NCBI GenBank assembly: GCA_023664865.1
Contig: JAMPEU010000020.1
Location: forward strand, 1-50,167
DNA from: Butyrivibrio sp.
Lineage (GTDB): Bacteria > Bacillota > Clostridia > Lachnospirales > Lachnospiraceae
Direction: 5' to 3'
DNA length: 50,167 nt
A model generated the notes under the pieces. The model was not told the DNA's origin and made no database searches. It saw only the letters and a list, made by a program, of their open reading frames with translations. Position 1 is the first letter of the stretch, and each line of letters begins with the position of its first letter. Below, piece by piece: positions 1 through 8,839 of the stretch. The translations under genes and the position numbers were made by a program.

Positions 1-168
1 ATCTCCGTGGTTTACTGAGGAATCGTTTATTGCCATTTTTTCGAACAGCCATACATGGCCACGGAATTCAAGGAAAAACTCTGGTTCAGCCTGGTCGAAT
101 TCGTGACGGTCCACAGCAGGGAAAAGGTTGTTTTTACATTTAAAGACGGGACAGAGATTGAAGTATAA
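1..168 (+). pseudogene. C-terminal remnant of a large serine recombinase
   Basis: Frame 1 is open from an in-frame TGA at 16-18 to a TAA at 166-168. It encodes about 49 residues ending in KVVFTFKDGTEIEV, preceded by a segment containing LWFSLVEFVTVHSR. From memory this is the typical C-terminal tail of large serine recombinases of Firmicute mobile elements. The stop at 16-18 separates it from anything upstream, so it is probably a broken gene or a leftover of a mobile-element end. The window starts here, so an upstream body cannot be checked. It is identified by motif resemblance only. Confidence 0.55.
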
Positions 169-170
169 AA

Positions 171-213
171 TCCTGCGGCTGGAATGGACAGTCAGCCGCA
201 GGATTTCGTTTTT
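171..213 (+). terminator. Rho-independent terminator
   Basis: A perfect 10-bp inverted repeat (TCCTGCGGCT at 171-180 and AGCCGCAGGA at 194-203) is followed by TTTCGTTTTT. It starts three bases after the stop of the recombinase remnant. Confidence 0.85.
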
Positions 214-294
214 CTGATTTGAACCCTCCCCCAAGGGGCAAAATCAAAAGGTTTAATACATAATCAAATTGTATCAAAGACAGAAACTTTATAG

Positions 295-327
295 AACCGC
301 AGTTGCTTAGGCTGTTCCGGTTTTTTG
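295..327 (+). terminator. Possible second intrinsic terminator
   Basis: AACCG (295-299) pairs with CGGTT (318-322), supported by CAG/CTG inside the loop, and a T6 run follows. It is weaker than the hairpin at 171 and may only be a structured leader element. Confidence 0.4.
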
Positions 328-368
328 CATATATATTTTTTCTTCTTTTGATAGTAATATCAATATTC

Positions 369-396
369 TTGTGGTAGAATTGTATTCAATTATAAT
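369..396 (+). promoter_or_regulatory. Possible promoter of the GH2 gene
   Basis: TTGTGG (369-374) and a consensus TATAAT (391-396) are separated by 16 bp. A start near 403 would leave a very short leader reaching directly into the TGGAGG ribosome binding site at 406-411, so the true start may lie further upstream. Confidence 0.35.
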
Positions 397-416
397 CGGT
401 GTTTGTGGAGGCAGCT

Positions 417-3400
417 ATGAACGAAAAAATTTTATGGAACGACGGTTGGACATTTCTAAAGACCAAACCGGGAACTACATTTACGCAGGCAGCAGAGCGG
501 TTTCAGGAATTTAAACCTGTGGATATCCCGCATGACTGGCTGATTTACGACTCGTTGAATTTATACGAGGACAGTACAGGCTGGTACAAAAAGACGTTTA
601 AATATGAGCCGGACGATGAGAAAAACGCTTTTATCATATTTGAAGGCATCTATATGGACAGCACTGTGTACATAAACGGAGTGAAAGCGGGGGAATGGAA
701 ATACGGCTATTCCGCTTTTATACTGGATGCTGCGGATTTTCTTAAATCGGGTGAAAATGAGATTCTGGTAAGCGTGTGTTTCTTAAGTCCCAACAGCCGT
801 TGGTATTCGGGTGCGGGCATTTACCGTGACGTATGGTTTAAGGTGACAGACAAGGTTTATATTCCTGAGAACGGCGTATATATAAGCACGAAAGCGCAGG
901 CAGACGGAAGCTATATGCTATACGTCGATGCAGAAATTGTTGAGAAAAAGGTCGCAATAAGTCCAGACCGCGTGGAAGTGGAGTTCAGTCTATATGACGA
1001 AAGCGGAAGTAAAGTTGAACTGGAACTTGTTCCTATGCCTGAAACAGAGTGCATAAAAAGAGAAAGCACATTAAAAGAAGACGCAAAGACAGTGACAGCA
1101 GAATGCATAGAAACAATGGCAGCAGAACGCACAAAATCAGCCAGTAAATGTTCGGTCGCAAGGCAGTATCAGGTAAAGAACATAAAGCTTTGGGATTTGG
1201 ACGCACCCATACTTTACACTTTCCAAACCAAGCTGGTTATAGATGGTAAGACAGTGCAGCAGGAAGAAGAGAAAATCGGCTTCCGCCATATCGAATATGA
1301 CGCGCAGAAGGGGTTTTTCTTAAATGGAAAGCATATGAAATTAAACGGCGTCTGCGAACATCACGATTTGGGGGCGCTCGGAGCAGCATTTAATAAGTCG
1401 GCGATGCGGCGTAAATATACCATCCTTAAAGAAATGGGCGTAAACGCGGTACGCGGCGCACACAATATGATGGCTCAAGGGGCGATTGAACTTGCCGACG
1501 AGATGGGTATGCTGATACTTTCAGAGGCATTTGATATGTGGGAGCGTCCTAAAACTACCTACGACTATGCGAGGTTTTTTAAGGAATGGGCGGAGCGCGA
1601 CGTGGAGAGCTGGATAAAGCGTGACAGAAACCACCCCAGCGTCATTATGTGGAGCATCGGCAATGAAATATATGATACTCATGCCGACGAGCATGGAATG
1701 GAGCTGACTATATACCTTAAGGAAATCGTAGAGAAGTATGATTATATGAAAAACGCTCCTGCGACGTTATGCTCAAATTATATGCCGTGGGAGAACACGC
1801 AGAAATGCGCCGATGTTCTGAAACTGATAGGCTATAATTATGCGGAGCGGTATTATAAGGAGCATCATGCCAAACACCCCGACTGGATTATATACGGCAG
1901 TGAAACGTCTTCTATCGTGCAGAGCAGGGGCGTCTACCATTTCCCGCTTAAGGCAGGAATACTTGCGGAAGAAGACGAACAGTGTTCGGCGCTTGGAAAC
2001 AGCACGACAAGCTGGAGTGCAAAATCAATGGAAGCCTGCATTACTGAAGACAGGGATATGGAGTTTTCGCTCGGACAGTTTATATGGTCGGGTTTTGATT
2101 ATATCGGTGAGCCTACGCCTTACCATACCAAAAATTCATACTTCGGGCAGATTGATACGGCGGGATTCCCGAAGGATTCCTTCTATGTATGGAAGTCCGC
2201 GTGGACGGATTATAAAAAGGAACCTATGGTGCATATTTTCCCATATTGGGATTTTAACGAAGGTCAGCTTATAGATGTGAGAGTCTGCTCTAATGCGCCG
2301 TATGTGGAGCTGTTTATAAACGGAAGAAGTCTTGGGAAACAGCATCTTACGCATGAGGCAGGGAGCGGAAACCATATTATTGCGGACTATCAAGTACCTT
2401 ATGAAAAAGGCGTGTTGTCCGCGATAGCATATGATTATGATGAGAAAAAGGTCGCAGATACTGAAAGGCATTCATTTGGCAACTCTGCGAGTATAGTGCT
2501 GGAAACTGAAAATAAGACGGTAAAGGCGGACGGCAGAGATTTGCTTTTCTTTGATATAAGCACAGTGGACGAGGCGGGCAATCCCGTAGAAAATGCGTGC
2601 GACAGGGTGAAGGTCAAGGTTAGCGGAGCAGGAAGGCTTGTCGGACTCGACAACGGAGACAGTACCGACCACGACAGCTATAAAGGTACGAGCAGACGGT
2701 TGTTTAACGGCAAATTGCTTGCCATTGTGCAGACGAATATGCAGCCGGGTGAAATTAAGGTTGAAGTAAATGGCAAGGGCATAAAGGGTGCGTCCGTGTG
2801 CTGTGAGAGCTATGAAGATCCGGATATATGTTGTAAGGAACGTAAAGATGCGGCTGCAGACAGTAAGGACTGTAAAGATGCGGCAGTATGCCGTGATAAC
2901 CGTGAATATATGGATAGCGCGAATAAGTGTGATAGGAATAAGCCCGGCAGCGCGCTTACGACGCTTGAAGCCAATACGGACAAGAAGATTGTGCTTGGAG
3001 CAGCAGATGAGATTCCCGTGCGTAGGATTAATCTGAAATCGCTTGGCGGACAGAAGTTTACGCAGGATAACGATACAATAGTGGTAGAAGCGTATGTGGA
3101 GCCGGCTGATGCCACAGACCATGAACTGAGTTTCAGGGCGGTAAACGATACCGGCGTCACAACTAATCTGGCAGGGCTTGAATATAAGGAAAACCGTGCG
3201 GTAATGAAAGCGATAGGTGACGGCGATTTTAGGCTTTTTGCAATGTCGAAGAGCGGAAGTGATAAAGTCAGAATTATGTCGCAATTAGAATTTTCCATCG
3301 AAGGATTCGGGCAGGCATATAAGAATCCCTATGAACTGATAGCGGGCAGCCTGTACACATCCGTGCCTGTGGGAGAGGTGGGCTGCGGCAATGAGAAGGG

Positions 3401-4079
3401 CGTTGCGACCGGAAGAGAAGACGAAACCGTTGTATATTTTAATAATATTGACTTCGGCAGCGTGGGGAGCGACGAGATTACCATTCCTATTTTTGCCCTG
3501 AATGATGATGAGTACCCCATGCAGATATGGGAAGGCATTCCGGGCGAAGAGGGAAGCGTCATGCTTGCAGACGTGATATATCAGAAACCTTCAATATGGA
3601 ATGTATATCAGCCTGAGATTTATAAGCTGAATAAAAGGCTTAAAGGCATTACTTCCATAAGTTTCAGACTCTATCAGAAAGTGCATATTAAGGGATTTTA
3701 TTTTACAAAATATGAAAAAGCATGGCTTGAGTTAAATGCGGGCGAAGCTGATGCGGTATACGGCGACAGTTTCGTAAGAAACGGCACTAAAATAGAAGGA
3801 ATAGGAAATAATGTCACGCTGGAATTTACCGAGATGGATTTTGGCGGCAGGAGCGTAAAAGGCATAGCAATAGATGGCAGGGCAGTAGGCGGAGTCAATA
3901 CCATTCATGTGCGTATGTACAACGGCGCTGAGGAGATTAAGCAGATTGTGGAATTTCCTGAAAGCAGCGAGTACGGCGTGCAGGAATTTGCGCTAGAGCC
4001 TGTAAGCGGCAAGTGGAACGTAGCGTTTGTGTTCCTGCCCGGAAGTAATTTTGACTTTGCTAATTTTAGATTTTACTAA
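417..4079 (+). CDS. Multidomain GH2 glycosidase (beta-galactosidase-like)
   Basis: This 1,220-residue protein is a GH2 retaining glycosidase. Domains in order are an N-terminal sugar-binding jelly roll (about 1-150), an Ig-like domain (155-290), a catalytic barrel (300-600), a DUF4982-like segment (610-680), a GH2 C-terminal immunoglobulin domain (690-790), and two carbohydrate-binding-like beta modules to the end. The acid/base is E417 in SIGNEIYD and the likely nucleophile is E496 in YGSETSS. I chose ATG 417 because TGGAGG sits 5 bp upstream; a GTG at 399 is in frame but lacks a site. There is no signal peptide, so it is probably cytoplasmic. Two lysine/glutamate/cysteine-rich inserts (about 205-248 and 795-842) are odd. 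Substrate is uncertain: galactoside, glucuronide or another beta-glycoside. Confidence 0.85.
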   Translation: MNEKILWNDGWTFLKTKPGTTFTQAAERFQEFKPVDIPHDWLIYDSLNLYEDSTGWYKKTFKYEPDDEKNAFIIFEGIYMDSTVYINGVKAGEWKYGYSAFILDAADFLKSGENEILVSVCFLSPNSRWYSGAGIYRDVWFKVTDKVYIPENGVYISTKAQADGSYMLYVDAEIVEKKVAISPDRVEVEFSLYDESGSKVELELVPMPETECIKRESTLKEDAKTVTAECIETMAAERTKSASKCSVARQYQVKNIKLWDLDAPILYTFQTKLVIDGKTVQQEEEKIGFRHIEYDAQKGFFLNGKHMKLNGVCEHHDLGALGAAFNKSAMRRKYTILKEMGVNAVRGAHNMMAQGAIELADEMGMLILSEAFDMWERPKTTYDYARFFKEWAERDVESWIKRDRNHPSVIMWSIGNEIYDTHADEHGMELTIYLKEIVEKYDYMKNAPATLCSNYMPWENTQKCADVLKLIGYNYAERYYKEHHAKHPDWIIYGSETSSIVQSRGVYHFPLKAGILAEEDEQCSALGNSTTSWSAKSMEACITEDRDMEFSLGQFIWSGFDYIGEPTPYHTKNSYFGQIDTAGFPKDSFYVWKSAWTDYKKEPMVHIFPYWDFNEGQLIDVRVCSNAPYVELFINGRSLGKQHLTHEAGSGNHIIADYQVPYEKGVLSAIAYDYDEKKVADTERHSFGNSASIVLETENKTVKADGRDLLFFDISTVDEAGNPVENACDRVKVKVSGAGRLVGLDNGDSTDHDSYKGTSRRLFNGKLLAIVQTNMQPGEIKVEVNGKGIKGASVCCESYEDPDICCKERKDAAADSKDCKDAAVCRDNREYMDSANKCDRNKPGSALTTLEANTDKKIVLGAADEIPVRRINLKSLGGQKFTQDNDTIVVEAYVEPADATDHELSFRAVNDTGVTTNLAGLEYKENRAVMKAIGDGDFRLFAMSKSGSDKVRIMSQLEFSIEGFGQAYKNPYELIAGSLYTSVPVGEVGCGNEKGVATGREDETVVYFNNIDFGSVGSDEITIPIFALNDDEYPMQIWEGIPGEEGSVMLADVIYQKPSIWNVYQPEIYKLNKRLKGITSISFRLYQKVHIKGFYFTKYEKAWLELNAGEADAVYGDSFVRNGTKIEGIGNNVTLEFTEMDFGGRSVKGIAIDGRAVGGVNTIHVRMYNGAEEIKQIVEFPESSEYGVQEFALEPVSGKWNVAFVFLPGSNFDFANFRFY

Positions 4080-4104
4080 TTTTAGGCATTATTAGCTTTA
4101 AAGA

Positions 4105-5004
4105 TTATTGACTTCCTATTTTAGCGGAAGACATAGTATTGCGGTTAAGGCTTTTATATTCGGAAGGAGTGCAGCCTTTTGCAGCCTTGAAAATGCGGTT
4201 GAAGGTTGACAGGCTTCCGAAGCCTGAACGCATCGCTACTTCTGTGATTGAAATGTTAGGCTGTATCAGCAGCGTTTCGGCGAAAGCAATCCGTTTACGC
4301 GTCAGATAATCATAGCATGACATTCCGTTAAACTGCTTAAACAGTCTGGAAAAGTGGAATTTGGAGAAACCTGCAATATCGGCAAGTTCGTCTACTGTGA
4401 TATTTTCCGTACAATGCTCTGTGATATAGTTGCAGACATTAATGAACTTCTCTATATATGCGTGCTGCTTGCTTATGGCAACACCGGGGAATCTCTCATC
4501 AACATTACTAAAGCTGGCACGTCCTAGAGTTGCGAAGAAATTAATCATCAGCGAATAAATGCGCGCTTCCGCAAAAGGGAGCTGTTCGTCATATTCGCGG
4601 CTGACCTCATCAAGATATCCGCGGAGTTTAGCGTTCAATTCGGGATATTCGTCTTTGCTTATAAGCACATACGGGTGTATGGAGTGGATAAGAAAATCCA
4701 GTCCATTGATATTACAAATAAGCCCATAATCAAAAAGCATTATAAGCCGCGCACCGTCGTCATTCTTAGGAGCAATCAGCCTGTGCAGCGTACCCGATGG
4801 GGTAATCCAGATATCGCCTTCTTTGAAAGTGTGGGGTTTATCGTCGATAATAGCGGTATACACATCTTTTTCCGGCACGATGATTTCTATAGCGTTATGC
4901 CAATGCAGCGGATAATCTACCGCCTCTGTATTGTGGTAAAGCTTTATGCCGGGATATGAATCATATGCTACTGTTTCGTGGATGCCGTTTAAAATTTCTA
5001 TCAT
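4105..5004 (-). CDS. AraC-family transcriptional regulator
   Basis: The 299-residue protein has an N-terminal cupin-like ligand domain (HWHNAIEIIVPE near residue 35) and a C-terminal AraC/XylS double helix-turn-helix (about 195-290). The second helix-turn-helix region reads EVAMRSGFGSLSTFNRIFK. Such regulators usually activate nearby sugar genes on binding an oligosaccharide or uronate. It converges on the GH2 gene and lies 27 bp after the small membrane-protein gene at 5032, so the two are probably co-transcribed. Upstream of the ATG only a weak GAAAGAAC is seen. Its target is inferred to be the hemicellulose genes; no operator was identified. Confidence 0.9.
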   Translation of the reverse strand: MIEILNGIHETVAYDSYPGIKLYHNTEAVDYPLHWHNAIEIIVPEKDVYTAIIDDKPHTFKEGDIWITPSGTLHRLIAPKNDDGARLIMLFDYGLICNINGLDFLIHSIHPYVLISKDEYPELNAKLRGYLDEVSREYDEQLPFAEARIYSLMINFFATLGRASFSNVDERFPGVAISKQHAYIEKFINVCNYITEHCTENITVDELADIAGFSKFHFSRLFKQFNGMSCYDYLTRKRIAFAETLLIQPNISITEVAMRSGFGSLSTFNRIFKAAKGCTPSEYKSLNRNTMSSAKIGSQ

Positions 5005-5031
5005 AACTTTATATCTGTTCTTTCTATATTT

Positions 5032-5385
5032 CTAAGCCGCTGTTTCTTTTCTCATACATAGGAAATTATATATCTCATACGGAATAAGCGATAATATTCC
5101 AAGCACGCAAATAAGGCTCATTGTTATCGGGAAAAATATGCACATAATAATCTTAAAAAATAATTGTTGGCGTTTGAAAAAATTCGCGAACAGTATAATT
5201 CCGGAAACCAATCCGCCAAGCAGCACAGCGCCTGAAAAACCATATATTAATATAGTCAAGGCAGTATTCCACGGGATATTAAGGGATTCCCTGCCGGCTG
5301 CCGCCATTCCGCCGTACAGGACAAACCCGATACAGCAAAATATAAGGGTAAAAAGCAAATATTCTTTCCGTTTTTCCAATTCCAT
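5032..5385 (-). CDS. Small three-helix membrane protein, unknown
   Basis: The 117-residue protein has three hydrophobic stretches (about residues 10-30, 40-66 and 75-107) and charged ends (MELEKRKEY at the start, CMRKETAA at the end). I do not recognise the family. GGGAG lies 10 bp upstream of the ATG. It precedes the AraC gene in the same direction with a 27-bp gap, suggesting a two-gene transcript. A sensing role is possible but unsupported. Confidence 0.7.
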   Translation of the reverse strand: MELEKRKEYLLFTLIFCCIGFVLYGGMAAAGRESLNIPWNTALTILIYGFSGAVLLGGLVSGIILFANFFKRQQLFFKIIMCIFFPITMSLICVLGILSLIPYEIYNFLCMRKETAA

Positions 5386-5465
5386 AATTATTTTCTCCCG
5401 CCCATTATATATATGTGGCGATTTTCATGATAAACTATATAATCTGTGCAATAAATCTGTATAAT

Positions 5466-5494
5466 AAAATACCATAAAATAAGGAAAATGTCAA
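5466..5494 (-). promoter_or_regulatory. Promoter for the membrane protein-AraC pair
   Basis: Read on the minus strand, TTGACA (5494-5489) is followed after 17 bp by TATTTT (5471-5466). The -35 is consensus and the -10 is weak. Confidence 0.5.
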
Positions 5495-5530
5495 TTTTGC
5501 CCATGTGCCGAAATAGGCAGAAACTGAAAT

Positions 5531-5959
5531 TCATTTATTCCAATTCATTACAAACTCTTTCTCATTTGTACTGTTATCTATATTTTCGGTTTTAATAAAA
5601 AAACGCTCTCGTTGATAAAATGATATTGCTCGTGTATTTTTTTGATAGACATTTAAACTTAAATTAGTTTTAATCTTCTTAACATAGTTCAATAACTGCT
5701 TTCCTATACCGTTTGATTGAGCGGTTTCTTTTATAAAAATTCCGGCAATATAATTACCTGTTAGTCCGATAAATCCCATTATTTGCTGCGTGTCATTATC
5801 TTCATACACGTAGACTTCCGCTTGTGGAAGTACATCTTTTACTGTTGCATAATTATCTGTCCAGTATTTTTCGGATATAAAACTATGAGTTTGAATGTTT
5901 GTATTAAGCCATATTTGCATAATGGTGTCCAAATCATGCGTTCTAAATGCTCTTATCAT
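5531..5959 (-). CDS. GNAT-family N-acetyltransferase
   Basis: The 142-residue protein matches the GNAT fold. The central IAGIFIKETAQSNGIGKQLL segment carries the Q-S-N-G-I-G-K acetyl-CoA loop, and NVYQKNTRAISFYQRERF is the usual beta5-alpha4 region. It resembles YjaB-type acetyltransferases. GGAGATA precedes the ATG. The coding sequence is clearly more AT-rich than the flanking sugar genes, with many AAT, AAA and ATA codons, which hints at a separate origin. Substrate is unknown. Confidence 0.85.
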   Translation of the reverse strand: MIRAFRTHDLDTIMQIWLNTNIQTHSFISEKYWTDNYATVKDVLPQAEVYVYEDNDTQQIMGFIGLTGNYIAGIFIKETAQSNGIGKQLLNYVKKIKTNLSLNVYQKNTRAISFYQRERFFIKTENIDNSTNEKEFVMNWNK

Positions 5960-6262
5960 ACATTATCTCCATAAACCCCAAATTTATATATAGAATACCA
6001 CAAGCGCACCCAAGGTTCTATCACATCTTAATTAAATTTCTTTTTCCCATCGTTTAGTTCTGTTTTAAGGCGGCAGTTTAGGGGAGCTGATTTTTGCTCC
6101 CACGGACATATTGTACAAATATTTCTGCATGGCTGAACTGTTACACAAATAGCAATTTTCGGGCATGATAAAGCAAAAAATAGAGAGTATTTGCACTAAA
6201 TTTAATATAAAATCAATGTATGGAGAATATTATCACACAACAGGAAGGGGTATGCTAACAAC
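5960..6262. other. Intergenic region between divergent genes
   Basis: This 303-bp gap separates the minus-strand acetyltransferase from the plus-strand GH3 gene. It holds a 6-bp hairpin (GGGAGC 6082-6087, GCTCCC 6096-6101) without a T run and the GGAAGGGG ribosome binding site at 6243-6250. Both promoters must lie here, but I see no convincing -35/-10 pair. No gene was found. Confidence 0.5.
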
Positions 6263-8419
6263 ATGGAACTTGTCAGAGACGAAAACAAGAATGTAGAATT
6301 TGAGAAACGTGCGCGTGAACTGGTCGCACAAATGACGCTGGAGGAAAAGGCTTTTCAGATGCTAAATGGGGCTCCGGCGATAGAACGGCTTGGCATTAAG
6401 GCTTATAACTGGTGGAACGAGGCACTCCATGGCGTGGCAAGAGCCGGTACTGCGACGGTTTTCCCGCAGGCGATTTCGCTCGCCGCTTCTTTTGATGAAG
6501 ATTTTATAGAAGAGGTTGCGGACGCTATTTCCACGGAAGGAAGGGCGAAATTCAACGCGCAGCAGAAATACGATGATTTAGACATTTACAAGGGACTGAC
6601 ATTCTGGTCGCCCAATGTCAATATATTCAGAGATCCCAGATGGGGGCGCGGGCATGAGACTTTCGGCGAAGATCCGTATCTGACTTCCAGACTTGGAGTG
6701 AGATTTGTAGAAGGTTTGCAGGGGCATGATGAGAATTATATGAAGGCGGCGGCATGTGCGAAACATTTCGCAGTACATAGCGGACCTGAAGACCTGCGCC
6801 ATGAGTTTAACGCTGAGGCGAGCAAACAGGATATGTACGAGACATATCTTCCGGCGTTTAAGGCGTGTGTCCAGGAAGCGAAAGTTGAAGCGGTCATGGG
6901 CGCGTACAACCGTACCAACGGAGAGCCGTGCTGCGGCAGCAAAACCCTTCTTATTGATATACTTAGAGACGAGTGGGGCTTTAAAGGTCATGTGGTTTCA
7001 GACTGTTGGGCAATCAAGGATTTTCACGACGGGCATGGGGTGACGTCCGGTGCGCTTGAGTCGGTTGCGCTTGCAGTAACTAACGGCTGCGATTTAAACT
7101 GCGGCAATCTTTTCATATATGTTAAGGAAGCGGTGGAAAAAGGAATGATACCGCAGGAGAGGGTTGACGAGGCTTTAGTCCATCTTTTCACCACCAGAAT
7201 GAAACTCGGACTTTTTGATGAAAAGGGAAAGACTCCTTATGACGACATTCCTTACACTGTGGTTGACTCCAAGCCGATGCAGGAGCTTAATCTGAAAGCG
7301 GCGGAGAAGTGCATAGTGCTGCTTAAGAATGAGGATAACCTTCTGCCGCTTGATAAATCGAAGATAAAGACCATAGGCGTAATCGGGCCAAACGCAGATA
7401 ACAGAAAAGCGCTGGTCGGCAACTATGAAGGTACGGCATCCCGCTATTATACCATTTCCGAAGGTATTCAGGAATATGTAGGCGGCGATGTAAGGGTGCT
7501 GGTATCGGAAGGCTGCCATCTGTATAAAGATAAACTCAGCAACTTAAGCGCAGGAAGCGACAGAGATGCCGAGGTAAAAGCGATATGTGAGGCAAGCGAT
7601 GTAGTGGTAATGTGTATGGGGCTCGATGCCGGACTTGAAGGAGAAGAGGGCGATGAGAGCAACCAATATGCCAGCGGCGACAAGCCGAACTTAAATCTTC
7701 CGGGCATACAGCAGGAGATGTTGGAAATTGCCTATGCGTGCGGCAAACCGATAGTATTGGTGCTGCTTTCGGGAAGTGCGCTTGCAGTAGGCTGGGCGGA
7801 CGAACACATTCCGGCGATTGTTCAGGGCTGGTATCCCGGCGCGCAGGGCGGCAGGGCGATAGCAAGAGTATTGTTCGGCGATAAAAATCCCGAAGGAAGA
7901 ATGCCTGTGACATTCTATCGCACTACAGAAGAACTCCCTGAATTTACCGATTATGCGATGAAGGGAAGAACCTATCGCTACATGAAGAACGAGGCGCTTT
8001 ATCCTTTCGGCTATGGCTTATCCTATACTGAGTTTGACTATAAAGAGATATCCGTGTCGTCTGATACTGTGGGCGAAGACGGCATCGTGGTAAAAACTGT
8101 CGTAAGCAATACAGGAGACAGGGAAGGAACGGAGACTGTTCAGGTCTATGTGAAAGCGGACAGGGAAGGTACGCCGAATGCGCAGCTTAAAGGCATCTGC
8201 AAGCTTAACTTGAAACCCGGCGAGAGCAGGGAAGTTGCAATTAAACTTCCGCTTAAAGCGTTTGCGCTTTACGACGAACAGGCGGTAAACAGGGTTGCGG
8301 CAGGAAAATATCTGGTCTATATGGGCGGAACGCAGCCCGATACGCGCAGCGAGAAACTGACCGGAAAGAAGGTCGGTATGGCGGTAGTGACTGCGGCGGA
8401 AGATGTAGTTGTAGATTAG
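6263..8419 (+). CDS. GH3 glycosidase, probable beta-xylosidase
   Basis: The 718-residue protein has the GH3 layout: an N-terminal barrel with NWWNEALHGVARAG and DPRWGRGHETFGEDP (substrate subsites), the nucleophile D247 in VSDCWAI, a second alpha/beta sandwich, and a C-terminal fibronectin-III-like domain from about 600. The NWWNEALHG signature is typical of bacterial beta-D-xylosidases and alpha-L-arabinofuranosidases of this family. It has no signal peptide. GGAAGGGG sits 12 bp upstream of ATG 6263. It would remove xylose from the non-reducing end of imported xylo-oligosaccharides and sits upstream of the GH67 gene. A beta-glucosidase activity cannot be excluded. Confidence 0.88.
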   Translation: MELVRDENKNVEFEKRARELVAQMTLEEKAFQMLNGAPAIERLGIKAYNWWNEALHGVARAGTATVFPQAISLAASFDEDFIEEVADAISTEGRAKFNAQQKYDDLDIYKGLTFWSPNVNIFRDPRWGRGHETFGEDPYLTSRLGVRFVEGLQGHDENYMKAAACAKHFAVHSGPEDLRHEFNAEASKQDMYETYLPAFKACVQEAKVEAVMGAYNRTNGEPCCGSKTLLIDILRDEWGFKGHVVSDCWAIKDFHDGHGVTSGALESVALAVTNGCDLNCGNLFIYVKEAVEKGMIPQERVDEALVHLFTTRMKLGLFDEKGKTPYDDIPYTVVDSKPMQELNLKAAEKCIVLLKNEDNLLPLDKSKIKTIGVIGPNADNRKALVGNYEGTASRYYTISEGIQEYVGGDVRVLVSEGCHLYKDKLSNLSAGSDRDAEVKAICEASDVVVMCMGLDAGLEGEEGDESNQYASGDKPNLNLPGIQQEMLEIAYACGKPIVLVLLSGSALAVGWADEHIPAIVQGWYPGAQGGRAIARVLFGDKNPEGRMPVTFYRTTEELPEFTDYAMKGRTYRYMKNEALYPFGYGLSYTEFDYKEISVSSDTVGEDGIVVKTVVSNTGDREGTETVQVYVKADREGTPNAQLKGICKLNLKPGESREVAIKLPLKAFALYDEQAVNRVAAGKYLVYMGGTQPDTRSEKLTGKKVGMAVVTAAEDVVVD

Positions 8420-8425
8420 GAAAGA

Positions 8426-8600
8426 TACTGTTCATAGTTATATATGGCATGAACTCATATGTTTCCATGAGTGGCACACTTTCGTTCCGTGTAAAATCGC
8501 AGCGGTACTAAGCTCGAAAATACCTCGCTAAGTACCGGCGTTTTACAAGGACCGCTCACGGAAACATATGAGTTCATGCCGCTCAAAACTGTGAATAGTA
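8426..8600 (+). repeat. Large hairpin repeat, copy 1
   Basis: This begins seven bases after the GH3 stop. A 21-bp perfect inverted repeat (8446-8466 with 8560-8580) is flanked by weaker outer arms (8426-8437 with 8589-8600) whose two mismatches are G-U compatible. Inside are the one-sided segment CACACTTTCGTTCCGTG (8475-8491), TGTAAAA/TTTTACA (8490-8496, 8541-8547), and GCAGCGGTACTAAG with CTAAGTACCGGCG. It is a member of the family also found at 8636, 15968, 17887, 38439 and 43021. Confidence 0.9.
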
Positions 8601-8635
8601 ACATAAATTGCAAAACTTATTATTTCACAGCATGA

Positions 8636-8800
8636 GTTGTACAATATATACAAAACATAAGCCGGGCGCTCAACAGAAAATTTACTTCGTAAATTATCTG
8701 GCGCCGTCGGTACTTAGCGAGGTCTTTTCGAGCTTAGTACCGCTACTGGCGGCAATGCAGCGAAAGCGTGCCCTACGTTGTTTTGTATATATTGTACAAC
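8636..8800 (-). repeat. Large hairpin repeat, copy 2 (reverse orientation)
   Basis: The outer arms are a perfect 21-bp inverted repeat (8636-8656 with 8780-8800) with no similarity to the arms of copy 1. On the minus strand the core contains CACGCTTTCGCTGCATTG, then CCGCCAGTAGCGGTACTAAG. It differs from copy 1 by one base over about 37 central bases. An extra small hairpin (AATTTAC ttc GTAAATT, about 8679-8695) is inserted on one side. It lies 40 bp upstream of the GH67 start. Confidence 0.88.
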
Positions 8801-8839
8801 GTGGCTTATTAAATATAAGAAGGGAGTACGAACATAAAC

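Noticed and set aside
2472-3284. A 270-codon frame antisense to the GH2 gene, and a similar one at 20432-21259
   Set aside because: No ribosome binding site or recognisable motif; composition is that of a shadow frame.
8426-8600. Ordinary MITE with terminal inverted repeats
   Set aside because: The ends are not conserved between copies and no target-site duplication is seen; only the core is conserved. A mobile origin is still possible.
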